Below, piece by piece: positions 23,682-32,658 of a DNA stretch of 64,000 nucleotides. A program made the translations under genes and the position numbers. The DNA is taken from positions 4,353,010 through 4,417,009 of the forward strand of contig NZ_LT669941.1 in assembly GCF_900128505.1 (NCBI RefSeq). The letters are read 5' to 3'. This DNA comes from Parabacteroides timonensis. GTDB lineage: Bacteria; Bacteroidota; Bacteroidia; Bacteroidales; Tannerellaceae. Numbering within the stretch: the stretch's first letter is position 1; each line of letters starts with the position of its first letter. Under the pieces are notes generated by a model that made no database searches, was not told the DNA's origin, and worked only from the letters and a program-made list of their open reading frames with translations.

Positions 23682-24536
23682 TCAGCTATTTCTATACTCC
23701 AGTGGCCCTACGCCGACATGCCGTTTGAAGTATTTTCCGAAAAAAGACATATTCGTAAAATTCAGCGAGTAGGCAATATTTTGAATGCTGGTGTTTGTCG
23801 ACTTCAATTGTGCTTTGGCATCCATGATAACCATCGAGGCGATGATCTCCAGGCAAGTCTTTCCGGTAACCTGGCGGACAGTCGTGCTCAGGTGGGCTTG
23901 TGTGATACCTAACTCGTTGGCATAGAAAGCGACACTGCGCTCTGTTGCGTAATGTTGCATGACGAGTTTTGAGAAGTCGTTTGCTATTCTTTCGCTTTTC
24001 CCTGTGATAGTTTTTGTTATTTTGATATCCTTATATAGTTCTCCCAGCCCGTGAACCAGTGTGAAGAGCATGTGTTTAATAATTTCCTTGTTGATCTTTC
24101 CATAGTAGGTCAGATAGGTTTTTGCCAGGAGTGCAAAATGTTCGCTGAAGAGTTGGGCGATCTCTTCTTTCAGTGAAATCACCGGGTTAGTCTTTATTGT
24201 GTAAAAGATATCGAGAGTCGGTTTAACGATATTGGCATAGGTGATAAACTGTGATGAATAGCCGATAAAATAGATCTTCAAGTCGCCTTCCACCCTGTGT
24301 ATCTGGAGGATACTGCCGGGGAGGATAATCACGAAGTCGTTTGCTTTGACCTGGTAGCCGGTCGTATCGATCGAAGCCTCAATTTCTCCCTGCATACAAA
24401 GCACAAAGATACCGGCCTTCAACCGGCAAGGGAAATTGGTATACATACTTAGTATTTCCTTGCTGATATCCGTCCCCACAATCCAGTCTTCCGGAATGTC
24501 TAATTTGGGTAGCTCCTTGGGTATATTTGTGTCCAT
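23682..24536 (-). CDS. AraC family transcriptional regulator
   Basis: A 284-residue regulator with an N-terminal cupin-like sensing domain (LKAGIFVLCMQGEIEASIDT, VKANDFVIILPGSILQIHRV) and a C-terminal double HTH (residues 185-284): SVAFYANELGITQAHLSTTV for the first helix pair, then SIQNIAYSLNFTNMSFFGKY and FKRHVGVGPLEYR, the classic AraC end. I chose the ATG at 24536. The upstream in-frame ATG at 24560 overlaps a -7 box on the minus strand and so would not be transcribed. It is divergent from the DUF4493/PCMD operon and is the obvious candidate regulator for it. The ligand is unknown. Confidence 0.9.
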   Translation of the reverse strand: MDTNIPKELPKLDIPEDWIVGTDISKEILSMYTNFPCRLKAGIFVLCMQGEIEASIDTTGYQVKANDFVIILPGSILQIHRVEGDLKIYFIGYSSQFITYANIVKPTLDIFYTIKTNPVISLKEEIAQLFSEHFALLAKTYLTYYGKINKEIIKHMLFTLVHGLGELYKDIKITKTITGKSERIANDFSKLVMQHYATERSVAFYANELGITQAHLSTTVRQVTGKTCLEIIASMVIMDAKAQLKSTNTSIQNIAYSLNFTNMSFFGKYFKRHVGVGPLEYRNS

Positions 24537-24557
24537 CTCTCTCTGTTTTTCTCTTTG

Positions 24558-24565
24558 CAAATGTA
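24558..24565 (-). promoter_or_regulatory. -7 box for the AraC gene
   Basis: Reads TACATTTG on the minus strand. It overlaps the upstream in-frame ATG at 24560 and so decides for the start at 24536. Confidence 0.5.
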
Positions 24566-24597
24566 TGTATTATTTTTCAATGGCTGACCTGTATTCT

Positions 24598-24775
24598 TAT
24601 AAATAGAACACCTTGGCATGCCTCTTTCTCCACTGATTTAACATATAAATAACTAAATAGGTGAATACGATTAGGTGCATATCTAAAAAAAAGAACACAT
24701 AATCGCATAAATAGACCTTGCGGGATCTTGGATTTCAATGTTACTTTGCATCCGGTTAAAAGTGCGTATAAATAG
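24598..24775. promoter_or_regulatory. Recurrent TATAAATAG-type words in the AraC/operon intergenic region
   Basis: The word or a one-base variant occurs at 24598-24606, 24644-24652, 24706-24714 and 24767-24775, with offsets of 46, 62 and 61 bases, plus ACTAAATAG at 24652-24660. These could be AraC half-sites or simply AT-rich background. Confidence 0.3.
24718..24748 (+). promoter_or_regulatory. Promoter for the DUF4493/PCMD surface operon
   Basis: TTG (24718-24720), a 20-base spacer, then TTACTTTG (24741-24748), the same -7 variant as the korAB promoter. The first ATG follows after 70-80 bases. Confidence 0.5.
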
Positions 24776-24827
24776 CTAGTATTAAATAAGGTTGAACAAA
24801 TAACCATAAAATAGGTAGATGAGAGGG

Positions 24828-27527
24828 ATGGAAATAAAGAAAAGACATGGTTCTGCAAGAACTATGGCATTATTTGCATATATTTCTGTATTAATAATAG
24901 GTTCGTTTGCTTGTGATGACCAGAAAGACGGTTCTTCCGCCCATTCGGGAAAGCTCCGTTTAAGTTTGACTGCCGATACAACCTCCCTGAAGAAAGGAGT
25001 GAACTCGAATCTGACAAAGGCTGTTTCGGATGAGTTTGAGAAATTCCTGACCGTAGAGGATTACCAGATCCGTATCGTCACCGATAAAGACACAGTAAAA
25101 TCATACGACCGCTTTGACAAAATGCCCTCCGAGATCGAACTCCCCGAAGGTGCCTACACAATAGTTGCCTCCAAAGGCAATAACCTTCCTGCTGAATTCG
25201 AGAATCCTTATTTTGAGGGGAGTACTGCCTTTACCGTAAAAGAGGGGATGAGTACACCGCTGGAGGTGACGGCGACATTGGGGAATGCACGGATCACGGC
25301 TGAATATACCGACGATTTTAAGGAAGCGTATTCAGAGTATACGGTTTTGCTGAGTTCTTCGTATACGACTGCCGATTTGGAGATTACCAGAGGCGAAACG
25401 CGTCCGGCATATATGCAGGTGGACAAGGACGGAACGGATATCGCTATCGGTATCAAACTGAAGAAAATAACTGAAGAGACGGAGAAAACATATTACGTAC
25501 CGACTGCATTGAAGCTGGAACGCCGACAGAATGTCCGTCTGGTGTTTAAGACGGACGGGGAGGCGCTGGATGGAATCGGGCTGGATATTGTATTGGATGA
25601 TACGATGGAGGAAGTGACGATGACGACGGAGATTCCGGATTTTATGTGGAAGCCGTTTAAGGAGCCGACGCTGATTCCTGCTAAGTTTAAAAATGGAGAT
25701 GAATTGACGGTTAAGACAAGCACATTTACAACCGATTTATCCATCGGTTTTGGTATGCCTGGTGGTATAGGTCATTTGTATATTAAATATTGGCCGGATA
25801 CAATGGATGAAGAAGATGCAACTATTTTTGATTTAACAACAATCGAAGGTGTAGAAGCCGCATTGGAAGCTCACTTTAATTGGGATGTAGAAGGTATTGA
25901 AAATTCGAATCTTTCAAAGATTAGAAAAACAGGAGCCTTGAATTTGAAAGATGCTATTCGCAACTTGAAAGCTCCGTTAGAGGGAACAACTCTGTACACA
26001 TTCCATTTCTATGGGACGGATGCCACAGGAAAAGAGCAACAGACAGATCCGTATCCATTAGTGTTGAAAGTAAATGTACAAGCAAGCTCCTTGCCTATTG
26101 TTGATTTTGAGGGTTTCCCGGAAATGGAAATAGTGGAAGGTGAACCTCTGTCTAAAGAGTGTGTAGCATCAGTCTCTATGGAAGGTGGCATTAATGTGAA
26201 TGAAACAAAGTTTGTTGTTCTCCATGATGCTGTCACTCAGGAGTATATATTTACGGATGAAGGTGTCTCTAAACTTGAGGCAGATTATGGTATCAAACTG
26301 GATGTACAAAATACGTCTGCAACAGTTACATTCCCCAAACAATTTACGGAAGGTTTGACTGCTGAAGAAAATAGTTTCACTGATTATGGTTTCTCCTTTA
26401 GTTTGAAAGATAATAATGGTCAGACTTCTGAAAATCAGCAACCTTATACGATAAAAGTAAATGCTCCCGAATTTGATTTTTTAACGGATGATGGAGCTGC
26501 ATTTGCGAAACGAATTGTATTGCGTACAGATATAAAAAACGGAAATTCAAAGAAGTTGAGATTTCAGTATCGTGTAAGTGGTACTGGGAGCTGGCTTAAC
26601 ATGGAATCGCCCGGTTTGATAAAAGAAGCACAAGGAAGTACTATCTATAAGACTACCCTTATAGGGTTAGAGCCGAATACGAAATATGATCTTTGTGTCA
26701 TTTATAATGATAAATATCGGAAAGAAGTAACCGTAACAACTGAAAATCCTGTTTATTATATTCCGAATGCAGGCTTTGAAGAGTATTCGAGTGAGAAGGT
26801 ATGGGAGGAAGCTGGTATAGGGGGAATGAATATTTATGCTTTTTACCCTTTTAAAGAGGTCTCTACAGGTTGGTGGAATACATCAAATAGGACAACTACT
26901 CAACCCAAAGGTAGTAGTTCATGGTATTATGCAGCCTATCCGGGGGTAGTTCCAACAAAAGAAATAAATTATACAGCAACAAATCATATGAATAGATTTG
27001 GTGGAAAAACTTTTAATATCGTTGCTTTTGAGGCTGATAATGCGATGGAAATAGCAACTGTGGGTTGGGGAAAGAATACTTGGGTTGATGGAAATCATCC
27101 TGTAGCATATAGAACGGCAGGTATGTTGTATGTTGGAGATTATGACCTTGGTAGCCACAAAGAGTCTTTTGGCAAACCATTTTCAACCCGTCCTTCCGGA
27201 GTAAGATTTTATTATAAATTTTACTCTTATAATAACGAGACAAGTAAAGCTTATGTTCAATTATGGTCAGAAGATAATTCTTCTGTTGGATATGGTGAAC
27301 TGATAATAAAAACAGCTACAGATGAATATGCAGAAGCTATTATACCTGTTGAATACTCTATAATGAAAAAAGCAGTAAAAATGACTATTGTATTTTTGTC
27401 AACTGATGCTGCTTCACCAGCTACGCTTGATGTACAAGGAAGTAAAGGAGCATTTGGAGGTTATGGTGATTCTCGTCATATTGGTAGTATTCTTACTGTA
27501 GATGATGTTTCATTAATATACGAATAA
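24828..27527 (+). CDS. DUF4493 lipoprotein with C-terminal PCMD-like domain
   Basis: About 899 residues. Start at 24828 follows a GAGAGG purine run; an in-frame ATG at 24819 is an alternative. The signal peptide ends in a lipobox (IGSFAC) with Cys near residue 29. A DUF4493-type domain follows (EDYQIRIVTDKDTVKSYDRF, then LPEGAYTIVASKGN and ENPYFEGSTAFTV), then other beta domains to about residue 600, a fibronectin-like stretch (GLEPNTKYDLCVIYN), and a C-terminal PCMD-like domain starting at YYIPNAGFEEY near 645. It should be a surface-exposed lipoprotein with carbohydrate-binding or adhesive potential. The 5' third uses GC-richer codons than the 3' two thirds, with a switch near 25680-25720. 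First gene of the operon. Confidence 0.8.
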   Translation: MEIKKRHGSARTMALFAYISVLIIGSFACDDQKDGSSAHSGKLRLSLTADTTSLKKGVNSNLTKAVSDEFEKFLTVEDYQIRIVTDKDTVKSYDRFDKMPSEIELPEGAYTIVASKGNNLPAEFENPYFEGSTAFTVKEGMSTPLEVTATLGNARITAEYTDDFKEAYSEYTVLLSSSYTTADLEITRGETRPAYMQVDKDGTDIAIGIKLKKITEETEKTYYVPTALKLERRQNVRLVFKTDGEALDGIGLDIVLDDTMEEVTMTTEIPDFMWKPFKEPTLIPAKFKNGDELTVKTSTFTTDLSIGFGMPGGIGHLYIKYWPDTMDEEDATIFDLTTIEGVEAALEAHFNWDVEGIENSNLSKIRKTGALNLKDAIRNLKAPLEGTTLYTFHFYGTDATGKEQQTDPYPLVLKVNVQASSLPIVDFEGFPEMEIVEGEPLSKECVASVSMEGGINVNETKFVVLHDAVTQEYIFTDEGVSKLEADYGIKLDVQNTSATVTFPKQFTEGLTAEENSFTDYGFSFSLKDNNGQTSENQQPYTIKVNAPEFDFLTDDGAAFAKRIVLRTDIKNGNSKKLRFQYRVSGTGSWLNMESPGLIKEAQGSTIYKTTLIGLEPNTKYDLCVIYNDKYRKEVTVTTENPVYYIPNAGFEEYSSEKVWEEAGIGGMNIYAFYPFKEVSTGWWNTSNRTTTQPKGSSSWYYAAYPGVVPTKEINYTATNHMNRFGGKTFNIVAFEADNAMEIATVGWGKNTWVDGNHPVAYRTAGMLYVGDYDLGSHKESFGKPFSTRPSGVRFYYKFYSYNNETSKAYVQLWSEDNSSVGYGELIIKTATDEYAEAIIPVEYSIMKKAVKMTIVFLSTDAASPATLDVQGSKGAFGGYGDSRHIGSILTVDDVSLIYE

Positions 27528-27534
27528 TCAAAAT

Positions 27535-28323
27535 ATGAAAAAGATATTATTATACACCTTACTATTCCCTCTCTTCACCGCTTTTACATCCTGCGGTGAA
27601 GATGCGGAAATGAACCAATCGTCTTATGTCGATGGTACAGGTGGATTGAGTTTAAAGAATAACACTCCTACGCAGATTACTATTCCGGTGATTACGAAGA
27701 GTGCGGACTTTACCGATATAGAGGCAGATAATTTTTATGTCGGAATCCTGGATGAGAACGGTGCAGTAGTGAAAGAGTTTGATACTTTCACTGATATGAA
27801 AGCAGCCGGTCTTCCGTTGATTCTTCCTTGTGGAGATTATTCAGCGATTGCCAGTTCCTATAAATTGGGAGAAACGAAAGTTTCCGACAAGCCTTATTTT
27901 GTAGAACAGCAGGAGTTTGTTATTGAAGAAAAGACAACGACTAATGTCGCTTTGAAATGTACGTTTCAGAGTATCGGTGTTGAACTGGTTCTCTCCGAGC
28001 AATTCAAAAAGAAGCTGGAAGAACAGCCGAATAACTATGATTACGAAGTGAAAGTCTCTAACGGGGTAGCCGACTGGACGTTCTCGAAAGAAAAGACGGA
28101 TGTAGGTTATTTCATAGACGCTTGCGATGAATTAGTGGTAAAGGTAAAAGTCCGTTTGGGTGATGATAAGTGGTATCCCGAACGTACTTATCGTGTAAAG
28201 AATGATGATAATAATCCGGCTACTTCTCCGAAGTTAGGCGAATATTATATCATTAATCTGGATGCAGGTGAAACCCCTGAAAAACTATCCTTACGAACAG
28301 TAACGCTTATTGATCAGGAATAA
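27535..28323 (+). CDS. Small DUF4493 lipoprotein
   Basis: A 262-residue lipoprotein: MKKILLYTLLFPLFTAFTSC with the lipobox Cys at residue 20. The rest is one DUF4493 domain: DNFYVGILDENGAVVKEFDT, LILPCGDYSAIASSYKLGE, KPYFVEQQEFVIEEKTTTNV, then a second sandwich half (YDYEVKVSNGVADWTFSKEK). It has no PCMD-like or other C-terminal module, which makes it the minimal paralogue of the four in this operon. The gene starts 7 bases after the previous stop and its stop is 1 base before the next ATG. Function is unknown; the family resembles subunits of surface structures in Bacteroidales. Confidence 0.78.
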   Translation: MKKILLYTLLFPLFTAFTSCGEDAEMNQSSYVDGTGGLSLKNNTPTQITIPVITKSADFTDIEADNFYVGILDENGAVVKEFDTFTDMKAAGLPLILPCGDYSAIASSYKLGETKVSDKPYFVEQQEFVIEEKTTTNVALKCTFQSIGVELVLSEQFKKKLEEQPNNYDYEVKVSNGVADWTFSKEKTDVGYFIDACDELVVKVKVRLGDDKWYPERTYRVKNDDNNPATSPKLGEYYIINLDAGETPEKLSLRTVTLIDQE

Positions 28324-28324
28324 A

Positions 28325-29728
28325 ATGAAATACATACGTATACTTACAATTGTTTTGTTTCTTCTTCCTTTTCTTTTTTCATGCGAAATGAAGAAAGACC
28401 TGTTGGGAGGAAAAGATTCGGATAAAGAAACTCCCTCATATGAAAATGTGGGTCTGCTGGATCTGGAAGTGAAGGCAGAGAAAGAAGCGAAAGCTCCTAA
28501 TACAAAGGGGGATGATGATGGGGAAGAGGATTTGTTGAATCCTGATAATTTCTCTATAACTATTGCCGACAGTTTGGGTGAAACGGTAAAATATTATGAA
28601 TCGTATGCCGCTATGAGAGATGAAGGCGGTTTGTTGTTGCCTGTCGGTACATATTCTGTTCGGGCAGCTATGGGATCGGACCTGAATGCCGGTTTCAACT
28701 CTCCTTATTATGCAGGTGATACGGTTTGTAAGGTTACTGAAAAAGAGGTGGCAAAGGTGGTTGCTCAATGTAACCTTCAGAATAAAAAGGTACAGTTTGC
28801 TTGCTCGGACGAGTTTTATTCACAGTTTAAAGAAGATTATTCCATCGTTATCGATAATGGTGTCGGTGTGCTAACACTCAAGAAAGATGAAGCCCGCATT
28901 GCTTACTTGAAGAATACAGGTACATTACGTTTTACCATGTATGCTACTACGCACGATAATACCGTACATACGTATTCGCATGACTTTTCGAAAGATGATC
29001 AGATATTGAATCATAACAACGTACTGATCGAATTGGGTACAGTTCCGACTGTGCCGGATGGTGATCCTGATCATGGAGGAGGTGGTGACGATTCGGAAGA
29101 ACCGGAAGAACCCGATGATCCGGACGATCCCGATGACGGTGATGATCCCAATGTGCCGGATGTCCCTGTGAATGCGCCTGTTATCAAAATTGATGTGTCT
29201 CTGATCGAGAAGGATTATATCATTGAAGTACCGTCACACTTTGAGGAATCGGATAAGCCGGATACACCGGGTGGAGATGATGGTACCGGTGACGGTGATG
29301 ATAATACGGGAGGAGATTCTACCGCTAAGCCTACAATAAAAGGTGATGGATTTGATATGGGTGATCCCGTTAAATTAACTCCATCAAATGCAGAAAATAA
29401 AAAGGTTCGTATTGCAATCTCTACTCCGGGTAAATTAGCTTCTTTACAGGTAACAATTTCGTCTGATGTATTGAAACCTTTATTGGATGAACTTGGATTG
29501 GGAAGTTCTTTTGATATGTGCAATTTAACATCTAAACAGGAAAAAGTATTGAGGGATCTAAAATTGGATATACCGAATAAAGGAATAACATCGACTGTAT
29601 TTGATATATCAAGTTTCATGCCTTTGATTGCTATATTGGATCCTGGAGAATATAAGTTTACAATAAAAGCAACAGACGAGAAAAAACAATCTGCATCAAA
29701 AACATTAGTTGTCAAGTTGTCAAAATAG
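28325..29728 (+). CDS. DUF4493 lipoprotein with acidic Asp/Pro linker
   Basis: About 467 residues from the ATG at 28325; an earlier ATG at 28310 lies inside the previous gene and would give no better signal. Lipobox LFSCEM with Cys near residue 20. The DUF4493 domain (residues 45-225) holds DNFSITIADSLGETVKYYES and LPVGTYSVRAAMGS. It is followed by a strongly acidic low-complexity linker of Asp, Glu, Pro and Gly near residues 238-280, and a second Gly/Asp-rich stretch near 315-335, probably Ca-binding or a surface spacer. The last 130 residues (from about 29330) form another beta domain in AT-richer sequence. They share LASLQVTISSD-type strands with the next gene product. Confidence 0.76.
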   Translation: MKYIRILTIVLFLLPFLFSCEMKKDLLGGKDSDKETPSYENVGLLDLEVKAEKEAKAPNTKGDDDGEEDLLNPDNFSITIADSLGETVKYYESYAAMRDEGGLLLPVGTYSVRAAMGSDLNAGFNSPYYAGDTVCKVTEKEVAKVVAQCNLQNKKVQFACSDEFYSQFKEDYSIVIDNGVGVLTLKKDEARIAYLKNTGTLRFTMYATTHDNTVHTYSHDFSKDDQILNHNNVLIELGTVPTVPDGDPDHGGGGDDSEEPEEPDDPDDPDDGDDPNVPDVPVNAPVIKIDVSLIEKDYIIEVPSHFEESDKPDTPGGDDGTGDGDDNTGGDSTAKPTIKGDGFDMGDPVKLTPSNAENKKVRIAISTPGKLASLQVTISSDVLKPLLDELGLGSSFDMCNLTSKQEKVLRDLKLDIPNKGITSTVFDISSFMPLIAILDPGEYKFTIKATDEKKQSASKTLVVKLSK

Positions 29729-29734
29729 GAAGAT

Positions 29735-31903
29735 ATGAAACGTTTGAGAAGTTGTTTATATATTATAATATGTGTTTGTCTTGTTTTTGCCTGTAATGAA
29801 GATAAATACAATCCGGTAGGAACGCTTTTATTAAATGTAGAAGAGGACCAGACGTTATTAACCAAGGCTACACATGAAGTGGTTTTTGAATCGTTACGGG
29901 TTGATATTTTGTCAGGAGAAGAAGATACTGTAAAAACATATAAGGACTTTTTGACTGATTTAAAAGGACAAAAGGTGGTTTTACCGGAAGGTGATTATGT
30001 TATAGCTGTCCGTTCGAATCATTCAGGGGAGGCTTCTTGGGAATCCCCTTTCTATACAGGGAGGGAAGAGGTTTCTATAAAAGCAGGTGAGATCACACAG
30101 GTAAAGGTTACTTGTCAGATAGCCAATACCAAGGTATCGGTAACCTATAGTGATGATGTGAAAGAACATTTTATAAACTATGAAACAAAGGTCAGTAATG
30201 TTTCCGGTGAATTGTTGTATACAAGGGATGAATATCGAGCTGGTTATTTTTCTCCGGAAAAACTGACAACTCGTTTATCTTTGACAAATAATGATGGAAA
30301 TAAGTTTACTTTGCAGCAGGTTCATGCGGATATTGAACCACGCTATCATTATGTATTTCATTTTAAGTTAGCGAATCCGACACCGCCAGAAGAAGATGAA
30401 GAGGCTGGAGGCGATTTCTCTATTGAAGTGGACGATAGTAATAAAGAAGTTACTTATAATATCTTTATTAAAGAAGAAGATTTGTTTGGAAAAGGAGTAC
30501 CTTCTTTAAAATTAAAAGGTTTTGATGAAAATAATAAGATCATTTATAAAATAGGAAAACCTGAAATACCTAAAGCTAATCTCTCGCTTTATGCTCCGGC
30601 TGGAATTAAATCGCTGAAGGTAAAAGCTGATTCTTATCAATTGTCTACTATGCCGGTGTTTGATTTAGTGAATTTATCGTCGTCAGAACAGGCATTGCTG
30701 AAAAATATCGGATTTCCTTTATTAGGAGAAGAATCGCAAGATGCTGGCTTATTTGAACTTGATTTTCAGACTTTGATATCTAAGCTTGAACCGAATGGCT
30801 TAAAGGTCGGAATTCATACTTTTACATTAGAACTTTTGGATCAGATCGATCAGGAAGTGTCAGTGACATTCTCTTTTGAAATTCGTCCGGATGTTAAAGT
30901 CAGTGTGGATGATCCTATCAAATGGGCTAAATTTGCAACATTGAAGGGGTACTCGGCAGATGAAGTAGGGCAGGTGTTTATGTTCCGGAAAACAGGGGAA
31001 AGCGATTTCAAGGCTGTTGATAATGTACAGGTTAATCCTTCAACAGGTGATGTGACGGCTTTGGTAATAGGTTTGGAGGCGAATACTGAGTATGAGTATT
31101 ATTTAGTTTCTGGTGAAGAAGGTAATCTGAACCAAAGCGAATCTACTCTATTTACAACAGAAGATACACCGATTGTACCTAATTTGAGTTTTGATGATTG
31201 GTGTGAAAGTGGTGGTATTGTATATCCCAATGCTAACCAGAATAATGCTTATTGGGATTCCGGTAATGGAGGGGCAGTGAAAGCTAAAAAAACTCCAACG
31301 GAAGGCGTTTCGGATGTTGTTGTAAAAGGAAAAGCAGCTTATCTTCATTCTGAAATGGCTACTGTTATAGGTATTGGAGCTTTTGCTGCCGGAAATATTT
31401 ATACAGGCTCTTTTATACAGGCTATAATGGATCCGACAAATCCTGGTGCAGAGCTTGATTTCGGTCGTCAGTATACAGGTCGTCCGACAAAATTGACAGG
31501 TTATTATAGATATATTCCCCAAAAAGTGGATCAAGGGGGGTATAAGGAATTACAAAAAGGTTCGATGGATAAGTGTAGTATATATATTGTTTTATGTGAC
31601 TGGACTGCCCCGTTCGCTGTCAATACACAGAAAGGACAATTTGTCGATTTATCTACAAATAATACAAGTATATTAGCTTATGGTGAGTTGAGTGAAGCTG
31701 AAGCTAGCCGTACAGGTATGACAGAATATGAGAAGTTTGAAATTGATATCAAATATCGGGACACTAATAGAAAGCCTTCATATATTTTGATCGTGGCATC
31801 AGCAAGTAAGTATGGCGATTACTTTACAGGAGGGGAAGGTAGTAAGCTGTATATCGATGAGTTTGAACTTGGTTTTGATTATAACGAGAAATCTTTTAAA
31901 TAA
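29735..31903 (+). CDS. DUF4493 lipoprotein with C-terminal PCMD-like domain
   Basis: A 722-residue lipoprotein (lipobox LVFACN, Cys near 20). DUF4493 domain to about residue 220: LPEGDYVIAVRSNHSGE, WESPFYTGREEVSIKAGEIT. A middle beta domain (NLSLYAPAGIKSLKVKADSY) is homologous to the C-terminal domain of the previous protein. A fibronectin-like strand set follows (VIGLEANTEYEYYLVSGEE), then a PCMD-like domain from about residue 480 with PNLSFDDW, YWDSGNGG, the FGRQYTGRPTKLTGYYRY block and the end SYILIVASASKYGDYFTG. The gene is AT-rich throughout. Its last domain is closely related to that of 32659-34311, including an identical 26-base stretch. Confidence 0.8.
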   Translation: MKRLRSCLYIIICVCLVFACNEDKYNPVGTLLLNVEEDQTLLTKATHEVVFESLRVDILSGEEDTVKTYKDFLTDLKGQKVVLPEGDYVIAVRSNHSGEASWESPFYTGREEVSIKAGEITQVKVTCQIANTKVSVTYSDDVKEHFINYETKVSNVSGELLYTRDEYRAGYFSPEKLTTRLSLTNNDGNKFTLQQVHADIEPRYHYVFHFKLANPTPPEEDEEAGGDFSIEVDDSNKEVTYNIFIKEEDLFGKGVPSLKLKGFDENNKIIYKIGKPEIPKANLSLYAPAGIKSLKVKADSYQLSTMPVFDLVNLSSSEQALLKNIGFPLLGEESQDAGLFELDFQTLISKLEPNGLKVGIHTFTLELLDQIDQEVSVTFSFEIRPDVKVSVDDPIKWAKFATLKGYSADEVGQVFMFRKTGESDFKAVDNVQVNPSTGDVTALVIGLEANTEYEYYLVSGEEGNLNQSESTLFTTEDTPIVPNLSFDDWCESGGIVYPNANQNNAYWDSGNGGAVKAKKTPTEGVSDVVVKGKAAYLHSEMATVIGIGAFAAGNIYTGSFIQAIMDPTNPGAELDFGRQYTGRPTKLTGYYRYIPQKVDQGGYKELQKGSMDKCSIYIVLCDWTAPFAVNTQKGQFVDLSTNNTSILAYGELSEAEASRTGMTEYEKFEIDIKYRDTNRKPSYILIVASASKYGDYFTGGEGSKLYIDEFELGFDYNEKSFK

Positions 31904-31908
31904 CAAAT

Positions 31909-32649
31909 ATGAAACAACTCTTATCCCTTACCATATTGTTGATATGTTGTTCTGTATTGCCGGCGAAGGCAAAGGAGAACAAGTATGACCGGGGTATTCT
32001 GATGAAAACTTTTATCCCGAAAGGGCAATGGATGGTTGGTACTACGTTTTCCTATAGCGAACATGTGGATGAAAACTTTGAGTTTTTATCTGTGTTGAAG
32101 GATATTAATAGCGAAGGGTATACCTTTAAGGTGACTCCGTTGGTGAGTTATTTTATTCGCGACAATATTAGTATCGGTGGTCGCTTTTCCTATTCCCGTA
32201 CCAATACGGATATAGGTAATATATCTCTGGAACTGGGTGACGATCTGAGCTTTGATGTCGATAATTTTAAGTCTGTATCCAATACATATACGGCGGCGAT
32301 CTTTCTCCGTACCTATTTGAATCTGGGAGACAGCAAGCGTTTCGGATTGTTTAATGAGGCGCGTGTGTCGTATGGTTATTCAGAAAGTAACAGTAGCTCA
32401 GGTACAGGAATCGATCTTTCCGGTATGTATCAGTTAAAGCATAACCTGAATATCGGTGTGGCTCCCGGTCTGACTGTCTTTATTAACGATTATGTGGCAG
32501 CTGAGGCTTCGGTTAGTGTGGCAGGTTTGAACTTCAACTGGTATGATCAGACAAAAGATCAGGTATATAAAGGGAAACGCACGGCAAGTTCCGCTAATTT
32601 CAAGATCAATCTGTTGTCGATCGATTTAGGTATTGTTTTTTATTTGTAA
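31909..32649 (+). CDS. Outer-membrane beta-barrel protein
   Basis: A 246-residue protein with a Sec signal peptide (MKQLLSLTILLICCSVLPAK, cleavage after AKA). The mature part has about eight to ten amphipathic strands with aromatic girdles (QWMVGTTFSYSEHV, SIGGRFSYSRTNTD, AAIFLRTYLNLG, EARVSYGYSESNSS, NIGVAPGLTVFIND, LSIDLGIVFYL) and ends in an aromatic-containing strand. This resembles small OmpA-like or porin_8-like barrels. It lies 5 bases after one PCMD-type lipoprotein gene and 9 before another, so it is likely the membrane partner of this surface system, perhaps an anchor. Channel activity is not indicated. Confidence 0.8.
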   Translation: MKQLLSLTILLICCSVLPAKAKENKYDRGILMKTFIPKGQWMVGTTFSYSEHVDENFEFLSVLKDINSEGYTFKVTPLVSYFIRDNISIGGRFSYSRTNTDIGNISLELGDDLSFDVDNFKSVSNTYTAAIFLRTYLNLGDSKRFGLFNEARVSYGYSESNSSSGTGIDLSGMYQLKHNLNIGVAPGLTVFINDYVAAEASVSVAGLNFNWYDQTKDQVYKGKRTASSANFKINLLSIDLGIVFYL

Positions 32650-32658
32650 AAACAGGGC

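Noticed and set aside
24819..24827. ATG at 24819 as the start of the first DUF4493 gene
   Set aside because: The next ATG at 24828 follows a GAGAGG purine run and gives a shorter lead into the signal peptide; 24819 is kept only as an alternative.
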